From: Blasia pusilla
Taxonomy: Eukaryota > Marchantiophyta > Marchantiopsida > Blasiales
NCBI GenBank assembly: GCA_050084515.1
Contig: CM114272.1
Span: 17,298,001-17,362,000 of the forward strand
Length of the DNA stretch: 64,000 nucleotides
Direction of reading: 5' to 3'
The translations under genes were made by a program, and so were the position numbers. Each line of letters starts with the position of its first letter. Position 1 is the first letter of the stretch. This document shows, one piece after another, positions 12,291-23,449 of this stretch. The notes under the pieces are model-generated. The model searched no databases. It was not told the DNA's origin and saw nothing but the letters and a program-made list of their open reading frames with translations.

Positions 12291-12559
12291 GCAGTGCCAT
12301 CACTTGGCCTAGTGATTTGATTGAGGGACATGTCCATGCAGAGGATACTCCCGTTCTTGAAATTTTATTATAGAGAGGAGTGTTATGGTAGCCGCATCAT
12401 TCTGTGGAGGAGAGGTGCCACTGTGGGGCTCGACTGAGGAGCTTCAACTATTGGCAAATGAGCACGTGTAGACCGCGTGGAGCAAGGCGTTTGCACCAGA
12501 GCGTGACAGGTCTGAGGAACCCAAGGTAGCAAGGAGTGCTACGATGATACCCTTGGATA

Positions 12560-13830
12560 CCACACCCATTGTGTGGTGTACCTCGGAGGAGGGTATTCGA
12601 GTGTTAGATCTCTTTGGAGGGATTAGCACCGGGTTAGCTGATGTTTTGCAGGCAGGAGTGCGAGTACAATAGTACATGTATGTGGAGAGTGATGATGTTG
12701 CTTGATGGGATTCAACAACTCAAGCCTTTCAACTTTTATGGGATTCAACTGTACGTGTCTTCTCTTTTCACAATCTTGGTTGGCTTTTGGATGGATCGCT
12801 TTTGGATGGAGGTAAAATATGTGGAGTCAGCTTTAAGAAAATATTAAATGATTTCATGATATGTGGAGTTAGGGTTGAGATTATAATATAATGATTTCAT
12901 GACAATTTCCAGATAAGCAGAGTTGCAAGGTTGCTTGAACTCATGATAGTGATGGACTGAAATAGAGGCGCGTCTCACTACAGTATATGGCATAGTTACG
13001 CCTACGTTTTCCCGACTTATTATCTGCGTTTGCGGTACAGGGGTACTAGAGTTCCCTACCAAGGGATATTTCGTTGTTGGGGGCGCAAGACTTAGAGCAA
13101 GTAGAGACCATTAATTTGGTCATTGCCGGTTGGCCATGTCAAGGCCAATTGAGTGTTGGACAAGGCAGCGGGTTGGTTGACACTCGGTCTAGGTTGTTTT
13201 GGGAGATGTTGAGGGTCTTACGGCAGTTGCAGGAGCACCAGTCTCATTCTCCAGCCTACATTATGGAGAATGTGCCCATCTTAAGAGACTCCAGGTCACG
13301 GGTGGTGACGAGTGCTCATCAAGTGCGTGCCTGGATTGGCCCAGCAATATTCTTGGATATGGCGAGTATAGGTTCTAGAGCCCATCGCCCGCGTCTATGG
13401 TGAACCAACTTGGTGCCCCATGCGATGTTACGAAGGGCGTATGCGAGAGTGGAGCGCCCCTCCCATTTGTTTTTGGATTCCATTCTGGATCCAGGTCGTC
13501 GCTCATAGGTAGTGAGGCACGATGATCGACCACTGTTGACTGTGATCAACAAGGTAGGCACGCCGCGGGCAGCCTTTCCCACGTTTGTGAGTTTTCCCGC
13601 TTCCTATGCATACAAGGAGGCTTGTCCTGGCTTGGTTTGGGATGACCAGGTTCAAAGGTTGGTGGAGCCAAACACCAACGAGAGAGAGCGGGCGATGGGA
13701 TTTCCCACAAGAGTGTCGGTAGTACCGTCAGTATCAGAGGAATCACGACGCCATGTCTTGGGTCAGGTGATGGACCTGAATTGCTTGACATGGATCTTCA
13801 ACTTAGGAGTGGCTGAGCAGCGTCGAATGA
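12560..13830 (+). pseudogene. DNA (cytosine-5) methyltransferase domain in gypsy copy I
   Basis: C5 methyltransferases move a methyl group from S-adenosylmethionine to cytosine in DNA. Motifs appear in standard order: motif I VLDLFGGISTGLA at 12601-12639 (cofactor binding), motif II-like YMYVESDD at about 12672-12695, motif IV VIAGWPCQGQ with the catalytic Cys codon at 13137-13139, motif VI YIMENVP with ENV at 13266-13274, an RAHRPRLW block near 13380-13402, and a C-terminal block ERERAMGFPTRV ... RRHVLGQVMDLN at 13680-13781. The last block resembles motif IX/X of DNMT3-type enzymes. The order is unpermuted, which argues against DRM. Defects: a ~260-base insertion (about 12702-12964), in-frame stops and a TGA after RLW. 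It sits between protease and reverse transcriptase. Confidence 0.8.
12702..12964. repeat. ~260-base insertion inside the copy I methyltransferase
   Basis: Compared with copy II, where the sequence after YMYVEVGDVA runs straight into GAGGCGGGCTCC, copy I has about 260 extra AT-rich bases between its GATGATGTTGCT and the matching GAGGCGCGTCTC. No terminal inverted repeat or target duplication could be fixed, so the type of insertion is unknown. Confidence 0.5.
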
Positions 13831-14159
13831 GATCGCGACACATCACAACGGTTGCGTTGGTGAGCCCCATGCCTACCAAGAAGGTGGAGGCAATGGCTCG
13901 GGGCGAGACTCGAGGAGATCGACACACTAGGGGAGATCGGGAGAGATACCCTTGGACTTCTTGGGATGTTGTGCAGATACGTCAGGAGATGATAGCCGCA
14001 ACATCAAGTGTGGTTTTGGGCACTGCATGTGGAGGAGATTAGAGTTTGCAGTTGGTTGCACGAGAGCGGTCAAGTGTTGTTGTTCGAGACGGGATTGCAC
14101 CATAGCAACCATCGATACCCGCGCCGGAGAGTCCTACCGTAGTCACGATGGAGACTTGG

Positions 14160-14860
14160 GAGTCAGATATGGGCCCTAAGTTGACACGAGGAGAGCGGCG
14201 CAGAATACATTAGTTCCTCAGGAGTTATAGGAGCTACTTTGCGTTTAGCATGGAGGATTTGGGTACGCTAAAGGGACCGGGGATCCGCATTGAGTTGTCG
14301 AGTGATACGCCGATCTTCCGACGACCCTACAAGTACACTGATATGGAGAGGGATCTGATTCAAAGTAGGAGCCAGGACTTGGTCGGAGCAGGACTTGTGG
14401 AGATGTTGCATGGGAAATATGCATCTGCCACTGTCATGCCCGCCAAGAAGGATGTGCATGGAAATTAGACAAATAGACGGATGTGTGGGGATTACCGACC
14501 TATCAATCGGCAGACAAAGTCCAATAGGTATGCCATGTCCATCCCTGAGGAGATATTTGATGCAATTGGTCACGCAAAGGTCTTCAATCCATTGGATTTG
14601 CGAGCCTGATACCATCAGCTGCCTATCAGATTGGAGGACAGGCAGAAGAAGGCATTTTGGGGCATCGATCCTCACGGGAAGGATTGTTTGTACGAATGGC
14701 GGTTCTTACCATTTGGATTAAAGAACACCTCGGCTGAGTTTTAGAGGGTTATGGATAGGATCTTGGTTGGTATGAATTTGCTAGGTGTTATACTGATGAC
14801 ATCGTAGTCTTTGGCGCCACAATTGAGGAGCATGAGCAACATCTAGAGGAGGTGTTCCAA
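14160..14860 (+). pseudogene. Gypsy reverse transcriptase, N-terminal two thirds (copy I)
   Basis: Ty3/gypsy reverse transcriptase, the RNA-dependent DNA polymerase of the element. Visible in order with frame changes: MEDLGTLKGPGIRIELSSDT, FRRPYKYTDMERDL, VMPAKKDVHG, the palm block YHQLPIRLEDRQKKAF, EWRFLPFGLKNTSAEF, and the catalytic box as CYTDDIVVFG at 14786-14815 (Thr where Ile or Val is usual). The same blocks occur in copy IV at 56213-57195. It stops at 14860, at the inversion breakpoint. At least three stops or shifts make it inactive. Confidence 0.75.
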
Positions 14861-16680
14861 CAAGATGCGCTGCCGACTAAAAGCAACACTACACTAGGAG
14901 AAGCCATGGCACGCTCTATCGTGGGTCTAGCGGGCATCTCCGCCATCCTAGCAATCACAGCGTGCCATGAATCGAACGTGGACGGCCCGAGCATCCGCTC
15001 CAAGGACAGGTCCATCACCTCCTCTGCAATCACATGTGAACGTGATGCAAGAACTCCAACTCCACACTCACATAGTGTAGCGGCCAACTGAAAAGCCTCG
15101 GTGGGCATACTCCCCAATATCATAACATCGGAAGCAGAAAATAAAGGAGCGCGGTACACAATGTTGGCAGCCCTCAACAACGTGTTTGACACATGCCCCT
15201 CTTGAGCATCAACAATAGGAGTCGTTCCACTCGCTTCTTCCATCGCCCTCCGTGCCTGCACACCAACAACATCACCAACTCTCCTGGAACTCTGATCAAG
15301 ACCCATCGATGGGGTCCTCATCGCCTCAGACAATGTGAAAGACTAAGGAAGCCTAGTCTGTTTTCCTAGCTTCCCCTCGTTATGGATCCAACTCTACGAC
15401 TACTCCACGCATCATAATTGCCTCCATCTGAGACACCCCGCACATCCAACCACGATCCTCCATATCTCTAGCTGCTCCATATGATGTCGATGCCACGGAT
15501 CCGGCATCGAGTAATCTCAATACCAAAGTGGCAATCTGCTCCTGTAGCTGATGTATCTGAGCAGCCATCCTAGCCTCACGTCCGGCATCTCCCTTGAAGC
15601 GTCTAGGTGGTGGGACTCTACCTCCTCCACAAGTAGCTCCACCACCCTATCAGGCAACTCCAACTCCTCGTCCCCCAACGTGACCACCTGGTGCACGATC
15701 TCTAGGCCCACCCGGACCGGCTACTCACTCTGGTGCCCTCTCTAGCCCTTGGTCCGGACGTAACTCAGGATGTAAAATGAAACACCTAGCGCGTGTATGA
15801 CCATACCTCTTACAATAGTCACACTGATAATCTCCTGGTGCAGCACCATCTCCTCCTCCATGTTGAGGCACACGTCCATGATCCTGACGAATGCAATCGC
15901 GCTGATGATGGGCTCCACCACATGACCAACAAGTAATAGTAGGCGGCTGCTACTGAGCCGCATATGAAGGCGCAGGTCTTTGTGGCACGGCCTCCCGGTA
16001 TCCTCCCTGAGCTCATGGTGCCACAATCGACCTATCTCGGAGTCCACGTTGGTGCACAGGTAGTGCAGGCAATCGTGACTACTCTCGCCCAAAACCCATG
16101 GTGGCTACGCTGTCCTCCGCCATGTTGCGCTCAATGTTCTTGGCGGTCCTAAAAAAATATCTCAACGTAGAGGAGGTTTTCATAAGAAGTACCCCCTCCT
16201 GGACCTGGAACCGGACCCGTGTCCGCAGGGTCCGGTCCAACATCGCATACCATGACTGGATAGCCTGAGCCTCTGTCACCCCCTAAGTGACGTTGATCAA
16301 CCGGCGCAAGCGAGTGAAAGCCTCACGCAAAACTCTCACCTAGGCGCCTTTGGAAGTTGTGGATGCTACGCAACTTCTCCGTCCGTACCCCATGGTAGCT
16401 CGTCCTCCACTCAGCAAAGAACTCAACCACGGGGTTGAACCTGGGACGAACCCGACTAGACGGTGCAACTGCTCCTTAGCGAGTGACCCCTCCTAAAACA
16501 TCACTAGTGGAAGAGGAAGTAGCCTCTCCTGACTCCTCCTCCTCAACTCAAACGGCTCCGTCCATGACAGATAATGTGGGTCAAAGTAGAGCCTCCATGC
16601 CTCGATTTCACGTGTATATCTCTGAGAGAACTCATGGTAATCTTCCATGGGCGCCCCCTCTAAATGCTGGAACATACCGT
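14861..16680 (-). pseudogene. Gag C-terminal part with decayed zinc knuckles, plus protease start (copy I)
   Basis: Gag is the structural protein that packages element RNA. On the minus strand this part has the capsid-like block (MEDYHEFSQRYTREIEAWRL near 16650-16590; AIQSWYAMLDRTLR near 16265-16225), then a region equivalent to the two zinc knuckles of copy II, which frameshifts have scrambled here (about 15960-15760). Next is a linker open at 15333-14788 (AMRTPSMGLDQSSRR, TPIVDAQEGHVSNTLL). The end reaches the protease: LLVGSAS followed by the codons just before the DSG site, where the inversion breaks it. Confidence 0.6.
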
Positions 16681-17952
16681 TGTCGTATAGTAAAATCAAC
16701 CAGTGTGTAAACTCCTTCGTCATTAAGTGTTAGATAGAGTTTCGTTAGTATTAAGTAAATTGGCTTAGAAAAATGAGATTCTTATGTTTAAACCTCTTTA
16801 TGGTGCCTCTTTTATGCGGGCCCAACTTTAGGGAAAAGGAGGTAATAAATAAAAGATGACTTTATAAAAGTAAAGTAGTTGCTTTAATGAAAAGCAAAAG
16901 TAGTCTTGGTTGGTGGCTAGGTTAGTTGGGGTAATTTGGAAAATATCATGTGGGTAAAAGAGGATATTTTGGAAGAAATAAGAGGAAATCTACTTGTGTC
17001 AAAATGTGATTGGCTAAGCCTTGAGAGGAAGCCATGTGGCACAAGATAAGATAAGCTCTATTTCGTACTCTTGTGGATCCCTTGTGAGTATATAAAGAGG
17101 AGGGACCTTCAAGGGTTCATCACCTTCTATTCCACATCTTGAGTCTCTCGTGTCTCTCTTGAGTGTATGGCTTTGGGATTGCTTGCTCTTCCAATGAGAG
17201 TGGATCACCCCTCTTGGGAGAGTAACTTGATCATGGTCTATTCTTGAGAGGTTTCTAGAGTGTGTGTGTGTGTGTGGGGGGATGAGAGGTTTGTCACCGT
17301 GAGAGGAGTTTAGTCATACTAAAATAGCGGATGTTTTGGCTTGTTACTTTCCCAATGAGAGTGGATTACCCCTCTTGGGAGAATAACTCCGCCAAAACCC
17401 ATTCTTGAGGAGAGTAGAGAATGTCATCAAGCATGAATAGGGGTGGAGCACAGCCGTGTGCCCGACTTTCCTTTCCTCAATCCTTACCATGTCAAGGTAC
17501 TCTTTGTAGATAGGCCTTTGGTTCACTCGCTATTTAGTTTATCACTTTGGGAGGCGTTCATGAACATGTCATGCAATCTCCAACTCGATGATTCTTCCTA
17601 TCGTCACATATGGAAGGACATGGGATTGTACTTTGTATGTCCTTATATAGCGATCCATGGATGTCAATAGGCCTGGTCAAGTAGGGTTTAACACTAGTTG
17701 TGCTATCTTCTTCGTGTACAAACGTAAAATAGTTTATAGGGATTTTATAGTTAGGAATTTCGGGTCCGATGTTACGAAGAAGTGATCGCCTCGGCACTTC
17801 CATTTGTGATACGTGTCGTGAGAGAATGGAGAGTGTACATCATAATTTTGTATTGAAAAAGGAGAACTTATTAGAGAGTTCACCTTGCATCGACCGCATC
17901 TACCGTAGCTAGAAGGCCCGCCCTTGCTCGAAGAAAGATTCTCGACACGACA
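16681..17952 (+). mobile_element. Putative solo LTR inserted in copy I gag
   Basis: About 1.27 kb interrupts gag exactly where copy II (near 25650) is continuous. The insert begins TGTCGTATAG and ends CTCGACACGACA, so it has the TG...CA ends and short inverted termini (TGTCGT/ACGACA) of an LTR. CGTT occurs at both borders and may be the remains of a target duplication, but the exact 5-bp repeat is not clean. Inside are a TATA box (TATATAAAG near 17091), a (TG)n run near 17262-17275 and a ~40-bp direct repeat at about 17190 and 17350. No coding potential. A solo LTR left by recombination is the best reading; a non-autonomous DNA element is possible. Confidence 0.6.
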
Positions 17953-18326
17953 TCGTTCCATGCTGTAAATGGGTTGAACTCTCTAGAGTTTGTGGCCCGC
18001 TGGGAGTCGCACCAACTCCTAAACTCTGCTATGAAATTTTGCAACTCAATCATACCTACTACACCTGAAAACCTACGCGGTCCTCTACCCGGGTCGTCCA
18101 TCTCGTATGCCCAACTGGTAGGACCACTCAAAATGTGTGGTGATGTGCTCACAAACTCCTCTACATCCTCCCCCTCATTTGACGATGACACAGAAGGAGG
18201 TCGAGGTGGTCCCTCATGTGGAGACCCTCGGAACCTTGCGCCACTCCGCGTAAAACCTCTAGAGCTACTCTCGGGTTCACCACCTCGCCTCTCAAAGTCC
18301 CGAACGCACGCCGTGATAACCCTCAT
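17953..18326 (-). pseudogene. Gag N-terminal part (copy I)
   Basis: Minus-strand frame starting MRVITACVRDFERRGG at 18326. The same start, MRVIT, is kept in copy II at 26017, which supports it as the true Gag start. Next come an Arg/Gly/Pro/Ser-rich segment (SSRGFTRSGARFRGS), an acidic stretch (SSNEGEDVEE) and a folded-looking block (VGMIELQNFIAEFRSWCDSQ) that matches copy IV (VGTIELEDFMQEFDTWCD). It is separated from the rest of Gag by the 1.27 kb insertion. Confidence 0.65.
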
Positions 18327-20412
18327 GCCCCTCTCACTTGATCACTCTCAACCTTGCAAGTAATCCCTCAATCACTCATCCCAAACATGCGGCACTCGAT
18401 GTATACTCTCCCTCCCCGAGACGTGTAACGTGCGGCAACAAGCGGCGTGGTGCGGCAAATCGACCAGGCTATCATCTCATCGACAACCTACCCTCAACTC
18501 TGGACATCCCATATATGTGTGCGTCCCCTAAACCACACACATAAATGATGCTCTCAGCATCCACACAACCCAATATCCCCAAATAAACTACCCAAATCCC
18601 AGAATCCCTCAGCGTGCAGGGTAAAGGACCAGAATGGGTAACCTGAACACATGTCGATGTCGCTCCTCAACAACTGCAAATCTTGACCCCAACTCGGTTG
18701 TGGAGACAACTCTTCCAATCAGCAAGTCATACTCCTCCTGTACTGACACTACTCAAAACTCGTCGATAGACAATGCGGTTCTAGCGGAACGGTGCGGCAT
18801 TGCAGGCGGCACGGAACGGCTAGGCCCTCGATGGTGGGATGCGGCACTCGGCGGCATACCCTCCTAAATCAACAATAAACCCACACTCTGCTCCACAATG
18901 ACGGTGCGGCTCCATGATTGAGACGGTGCGGTGCGGCCACGAGTGGCACGGCGCGACAATCGGCGAAGCGTTGCAACTATGGGCGTCACAACACGGTTCT
19001 CGATCGTCGTCGAGCGGCTACCAATCACAACATAGCAGCATGAAATCAAAACTCAAACACCATAATCGGAGGTCATCTGCCATCACTGGTTGATGACAAA
19101 ACTGTGATGACGATGGCGGCCAAAAAAAAGTACGTGGTGGCGACGCAAGTCAAAGCATCAACGAACGTCGCGGAAGACCCCCCACTCCATAATGGCAGCA
19201 ATGGCAACCAAAGGATGGACAACGGACGATGGACGGTTGACGGTGAGGGTTGACCATCAATGGTGACGGTAATAGTTGAGTGTTGACAGTCAAGGTTGAT
19301 GATGGCTGGTGACGGTGACTATTACGGCGACGGCCGCCACCGGTGTGGCGGCTGGTTTAGGGTTTGAACAATTTAACCCTAAAAATCACGTAGCAATGGC
19401 ATTTTTGGAAGATTGACCATAACTTTTTGTTTGCAACTCTAAATTGTGCAATGTTTGTTGCAAAACGTGCACAGCTTCACGATCTACAACAATGTCAAAA
19501 AATATTTAGAATTGAACATTCTAGTAAAAACTAGTAGGGATTGTTGTAAAGCCCAATGTCTCTTTCTCCTACACAAAATTCGGCAGCGCTTCTGCCCTGA
19601 TTTCTCCCAATGAAAATGTAAAACCTATAAAAATACAAATCAACAAGCTATATGGTGCTCCCAAGAGCACGGGCATAGGGCAACCCATCTCCATACTCAA
19701 TCCCTATCAAAAATTGGGCAGCGCTTCCACTCTTCCACACAAAAAATCGGCAAATGCAAAGAACAATCAAAGCAGCCCTTGCTCCGGTGAGCACTCCCAT
19801 GCACCGCTCAACGGGGAACACGGTCCCCAACTTGCAAAAACAGCGAGTGACTAGCGAGCTCCCCCATGAAGCTCTCTCACTCTCTCATTCTCTCAATTCT
19901 CTCTTTGTAAAGTAAGATCCAATCTCTCTACACCATCTCACACCATAACTCTCAAAGGTGTGCACTCTCTCTCATGTCAAACCAAACCCACTCTCCTAAT
20001 GAGAGGCTTGGGTTACACTCACAAGGCAAGGGACCATTGCTCTGCCGCCTCATGCCAAGAGGTTCAACAAAGAGAGAATGAGCTCTCAAGCTCTCTCTCC
20101 TTGAGGTATACCCCTCCCCTCTCCCAAGCTCTCTCCATAGTAACCTACTCTCCCAAGTCACCTCCTTGGCTCTTGACCTGATGTAGGAGGTCAAGGGCTA
20201 CTTACCAAAAATATAAAGTCAATCATATACTCAAAATGGTACTTACCTAAAATAGTAAGTTTCTCAATATGACTCCAAATGAGCCGAAACGAAGGGGAAA
20301 TCTGCTCTCTCAGGTTTCCTAGGGCCTCAATAGGTCATCCTCAATCTCTTGGGCTGTCCTCCACTACTGGTGCAGACGCTCTGCTAGATCCCACCGACCT
20401 ATCCTAACAATC
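18327..20412 (-). other. Leader / 5' end of copy I
   Basis: No gene. The sequence upstream of gag has a GCGGC/GGTGCGG-rich zone (about 18420-19340), then CT-rich sequence to about 20180. It aligns with the copy II leader at 26018-28066. The 5' LTR probably lies at the right end but its borders could not be fixed. Confidence 0.5.
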
Positions 20413-21642
20413 TTGAGAGCTTGCTTGCAGGTATGTAAGTGCTTTGTGGTAATGTCATGATGCAGCTTGGTCGCATCTGTCGCTGACCCTACTAGAAGAT
20501 TGTTGATATAAGGTGGTTGGGGAATATAACTACACATCTCATATTGAAATTAAATCTGATCTATATCCTCGTTTTCAACCCATAAGATTATATATGAATG
20601 GAGACTACCCCTATCTTGTAACTCGTATTTGATGAGGTAATTAGTGACCCAACCAAGTATTTAGTTACTAAAGAACATCTTCAATCGTGTATGGAAGAGT
20701 ACAACACATTGAACATGTGCATCTCTCCTTGAATACATCGGATTGAGCTTTTCAACCACTTCAATATCACAAATTTTCTGCCATCTTGTGTTAAACAGCT
20801 CATTAGAAGTAAGAGTGAGGAAGAAGTTAGGCAACCCCTACTTAGCTACCATCGCCTTGAGGTCTCTTAAGTGTCGAAGATGCCATGAAGGAATCCTTGG
20901 AATCCGGGTACTAAATTTATGTCTAGATACTTGGGAATAGAGGTTTGCATCACAAAGTTTAGGATGCCTCCATCTTAGTTGATGAAATTAAGGATTAAGA
21001 ATTCACGTCCGGCTGGAGGAAGCATGTGTAATTGACTGAATTAATTGATGCATAACAAGAAGATAAGGCTTATAAAGTGTAAAGACACTAAAATAATTGC
21101 TTTGTCTAGGAGCGGAAGGTAGTCAATAAAAGATGAATGACCTATGAAATATCACCTTAAATATGAAAATAAGAAAAGGAAGATACCCATCTCAATTGTT
21201 AGTCGAGTGTCGAGGAATACGCCGATTACATCACCGAGAAAGTGATCTTTGTACTCGGTATTTTCACTCAGATATACGCTTCTATTGTAAAAAATATCAT
21301 ATGAGTTTCTCCTCTTGATTGGTAGAGTGTATTGTGCATCTTGCAAAACATTAAGCCATGTGTTGTAGGGATCTGCTGACATACTATGGATCAATTCGCT
21401 TTTTTTCTATGACACTTTTACTATTGCTTCAGTAGAGGAAGATGGGAGGAGAACCGGACCACAAGTAGGCCTGGGGAGTTCTATCAGCGACACGTACTGT
21501 AAATACAGTTCATTGACACTCACATTCACTAAGAAAACCTTTGTGATCTACATATATAAGTACTATGCATTGGACGGACATAAGTCCACGGCCATGGACA
21601 TGTCCACGGACACAGACTTTGTCCACATGCAACCTTGCTGTA
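20413..21642. other. Gap between copies I and II; possible decayed gene on the minus strand
   Basis: About 1.2 kb without an intact gene. The minus-strand frame 21394-21152 (SADPYNTWLNVLQDAQY, DHFLGDVIGVFLDTRL) has protein-like composition, and further open stretches with stops follow to about 20550. I do not recognise a family. It could be a pseudogene or another repeat. Confidence 0.3.
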
Positions 21643-21645
21643 GGG
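21575..21645 (-). repeat. Second copy of the TGTCC/GGACA junction repeat
   Basis: On the minus strand this reads GGTTGCATGTGGACAAAGTC and continues with TGTCCGTGGACATG-type pieces. It resembles the sequence that follows the integrase fragment at 763. Here it abuts the broken reverse transcriptase of copy II. Confidence 0.45.
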
Positions 21646-21810
21646 TCGTTGGAAGATTGACGTGTTACTCGAAAACTCAATGTGGATCCCTGGACCCTTC
21701 AATGTACCCAAATCCTGCATACTAAATGCAAAAAAACTCCTATAACTTTTAAGGAGCTAGTTTATCCGGCACCGCTCTCCTTTTATCAACTTAGGGCCCA
21801 TATTTGGCTC
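21643..21810 (-). pseudogene. Start of gypsy reverse transcriptase (copy II)
   Basis: Short N-terminal fragment: MQDLGTLKGPGIHIEFSSNT then IFQRPY, equal to MEDLGTLKGPGIRIELSSDT ... FRRPY in copy I. Homology ends within the next few codons at the junction repeat. Confidence 0.65.
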
Positions 21811-21979
21811 CCAAGTCTCCATTGTAACTACAGTAGGACTCACGGATGTGGATGTTGGTGATTGCTACGGTGCAACCCCGTCTCGAACAACAAAACTCGA
21901 ATGTTCCCCTTCAGCCAACTACCAAATCGAATCTCCTCCACGTGCAGTACTTAGAACCACGCTTGATGTTGTGGCTATC

Positions 21980-23240
21980 ATCTCCCGGCGTACCTGAAAA
22001 ACATCCCAAGAAGTCCAAGGGTGTCTCTCTCAATCTCCTCGGGTATTGCCTCCAACCACTACCTCAACCATCTTGGTAGGCATGGGGCTCACCAACGCAA
22101 CAGTTGTGATCTGTCGCGTCCTCCAACGACATTGCTCACCTACTCCTCAGCTAAAAATCCATGTCAAGCAATTCAGGTCCATTGCCTGACCCAAGATATG
22201 ACATCATAATGCCTTTGATAGTGACAGTACTGCGGTCACTCCTGTGGGGAATCCCATCGCTCGCTCTTGCTCATCGATGTTGGGCTCCACCAACCGCTGT
22301 ACCTGGTCATCCCTAGCCTTGTCTCCTTGAATGCATAGGAAGCGGAAAAACTCACCAATGTGGGAAAGGCTACTCATGGCATGCCAATCCTATTGACCAT
22401 ATTCAAGGGCACCGATCATTGTGCCTCACTACTTGTGATCGACGACTTGGATCCAGAATAGAGGTCCACCAACAAATAGGAGAGACACTCGACTCTTGCA
22501 TACGCCCTCTGTAAAACCTCATGTGGTACCAAGTTGGTCCACCAAATATATGGGCAATGTGCTCATGAACCTACACTCGCCGCATCCAATGACACTATCG
22601 GGCCGATCCATACGCGCACATGATGTGCACTCGTCACCACGCGGGACCTCGAATCGCCCAAAATTGGCACATTCTCCATAATGTATGCTTGAGAACGAGA
22701 TTGATGTTCTTGTAAATGTCGCAAGATCTGCATCATCTTCCAAAACAACCTGAACTAAGAGTCAACTAACCCTCTACCTTGTCCACCACTCGATTGGCCC
22801 TCACACGGCCAACCAGCAATGACCAAGTCTATGGTCCCTACCCGCTCCAAGTCCTACGCCCCCAACAATGAAATGTCCCTTGGTAGGGAACTCTGGTAAC
22901 CCTAGATGGCGGACGTAGACAAAAAGTCAGGAAATCAAAGGCGTAACTATGCCCCATGGTGAAGTGGAGCCCGCCTCGCAACATCACCAACCTCTACGTA
23001 CATGTAGTGCTGCACATGCACTCTTGCATGCAAAACAATAGCTAAACCAGTGTTAATCCTTCCAAAGAGATCCAGCATGCAAATACCCTCCTCTGGGATG
23101 CACCACATAATTGGGGTGGTTTCCAAAGGGATCATAGTAGCATTCTTGGCTACCTTGGGTTCCTCTAACCTATCACGCTCTGGTGCAAACGTCTCGCTCC
23201 ATGCAGTTTGCACATGCTGAGCGGCTAAGCGTCAAAGCTC
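21980..23240 (-). pseudogene. DNA (cytosine-5) methyltransferase domain in gypsy copy II
   Basis: Same domain as in copy I. Motif I reads MLDLFGRINTGLA (23078 downwards), with Arg at the second Gly of the usual GG. Motif II is YMYVEVGDVA. Motif IV is AGWPCEG, with the catalytic Cys codon complementary to 22803-22805 and Glu where copy I has Gln. Motif VI is AYIMENVPIL, with ENV at 22676-22668. A ~270-base open frame (23213-22947) covers motifs I-II. Frameshifts separate the later parts, and the tail near 22110-21980 (SPMPTK..., HPWTSWDVFQVRREM) matches the linker before reverse transcriptase in copy I. Copy II lacks the 260-base insertion of copy I, which confirms that the insertion is secondary. 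Confidence 0.75.
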
Positions 23241-23449
23241 CTCAATCGAGCCCAAAAGCGGCACTTCTCCTCCACGGAATCATGCGGCTACCATGACACT
23301 CCTCTCCATAGAAATTTAAGGAATGGGAGTGTCCTCTGGGTGGATATGTCCCTCAATCAAACCACTACGCCAAGTGATGGCGTTGCTAAATGCTGCTAAG
23401 GTTGCCATCTCTCTTGGCCCTCACTCAATCACTCCACCGATGAATCGAA

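Larger units (their letters stand above)
11892..14860 (+). mobile_element. Copy I of the DNMT-carrying gypsy family, inverted 3' segment
   Basis: Plus-strand segment holding, in order, the protease C-terminal half, the DNA methyltransferase domain and the first part of reverse transcriptase. It is the missing continuation of the minus-strand segment at 14861-20412. Both segments break at the protease active-site region: the minus part ends at CTTGTTGGA, and the plus part starts a few bases later at AACCCATGATGTTGGG. In copy II the equivalent sequence is continuous at about 23775-23810. This is a simple internal inversion. RNase H, integrase and the 3' LTR are absent. Confidence 0.75.
14861..20412 (-). 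mobile_element. Copy I of the gypsy family, 5' half (leader, gag, start of protease)
   Basis: Minus-strand half element. From right to left it has a ~2 kb non-coding leader (20412 to 18327), gag (18326 to about 15340, interrupted by a putative solo LTR at 16681-17952) and the gag-protease linker up to the DSG site at 14861. It aligns with copy II (21643-28066) along its whole length. Homology with copy II ends at CTATCCTAA (20412 here, 28066 there), which marks the preserved 5' end of both. Whether that end lies within an LTR is not clear because no 3' LTR is left to compare. Confidence 0.7.

Noticed and set aside
12560-13830. Methyltransferase as a nearby host gene rather than part of the element
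   Set aside because: It occurs three times at the same position between protease and reverse transcriptase, on different strands, with family-specific flanks.
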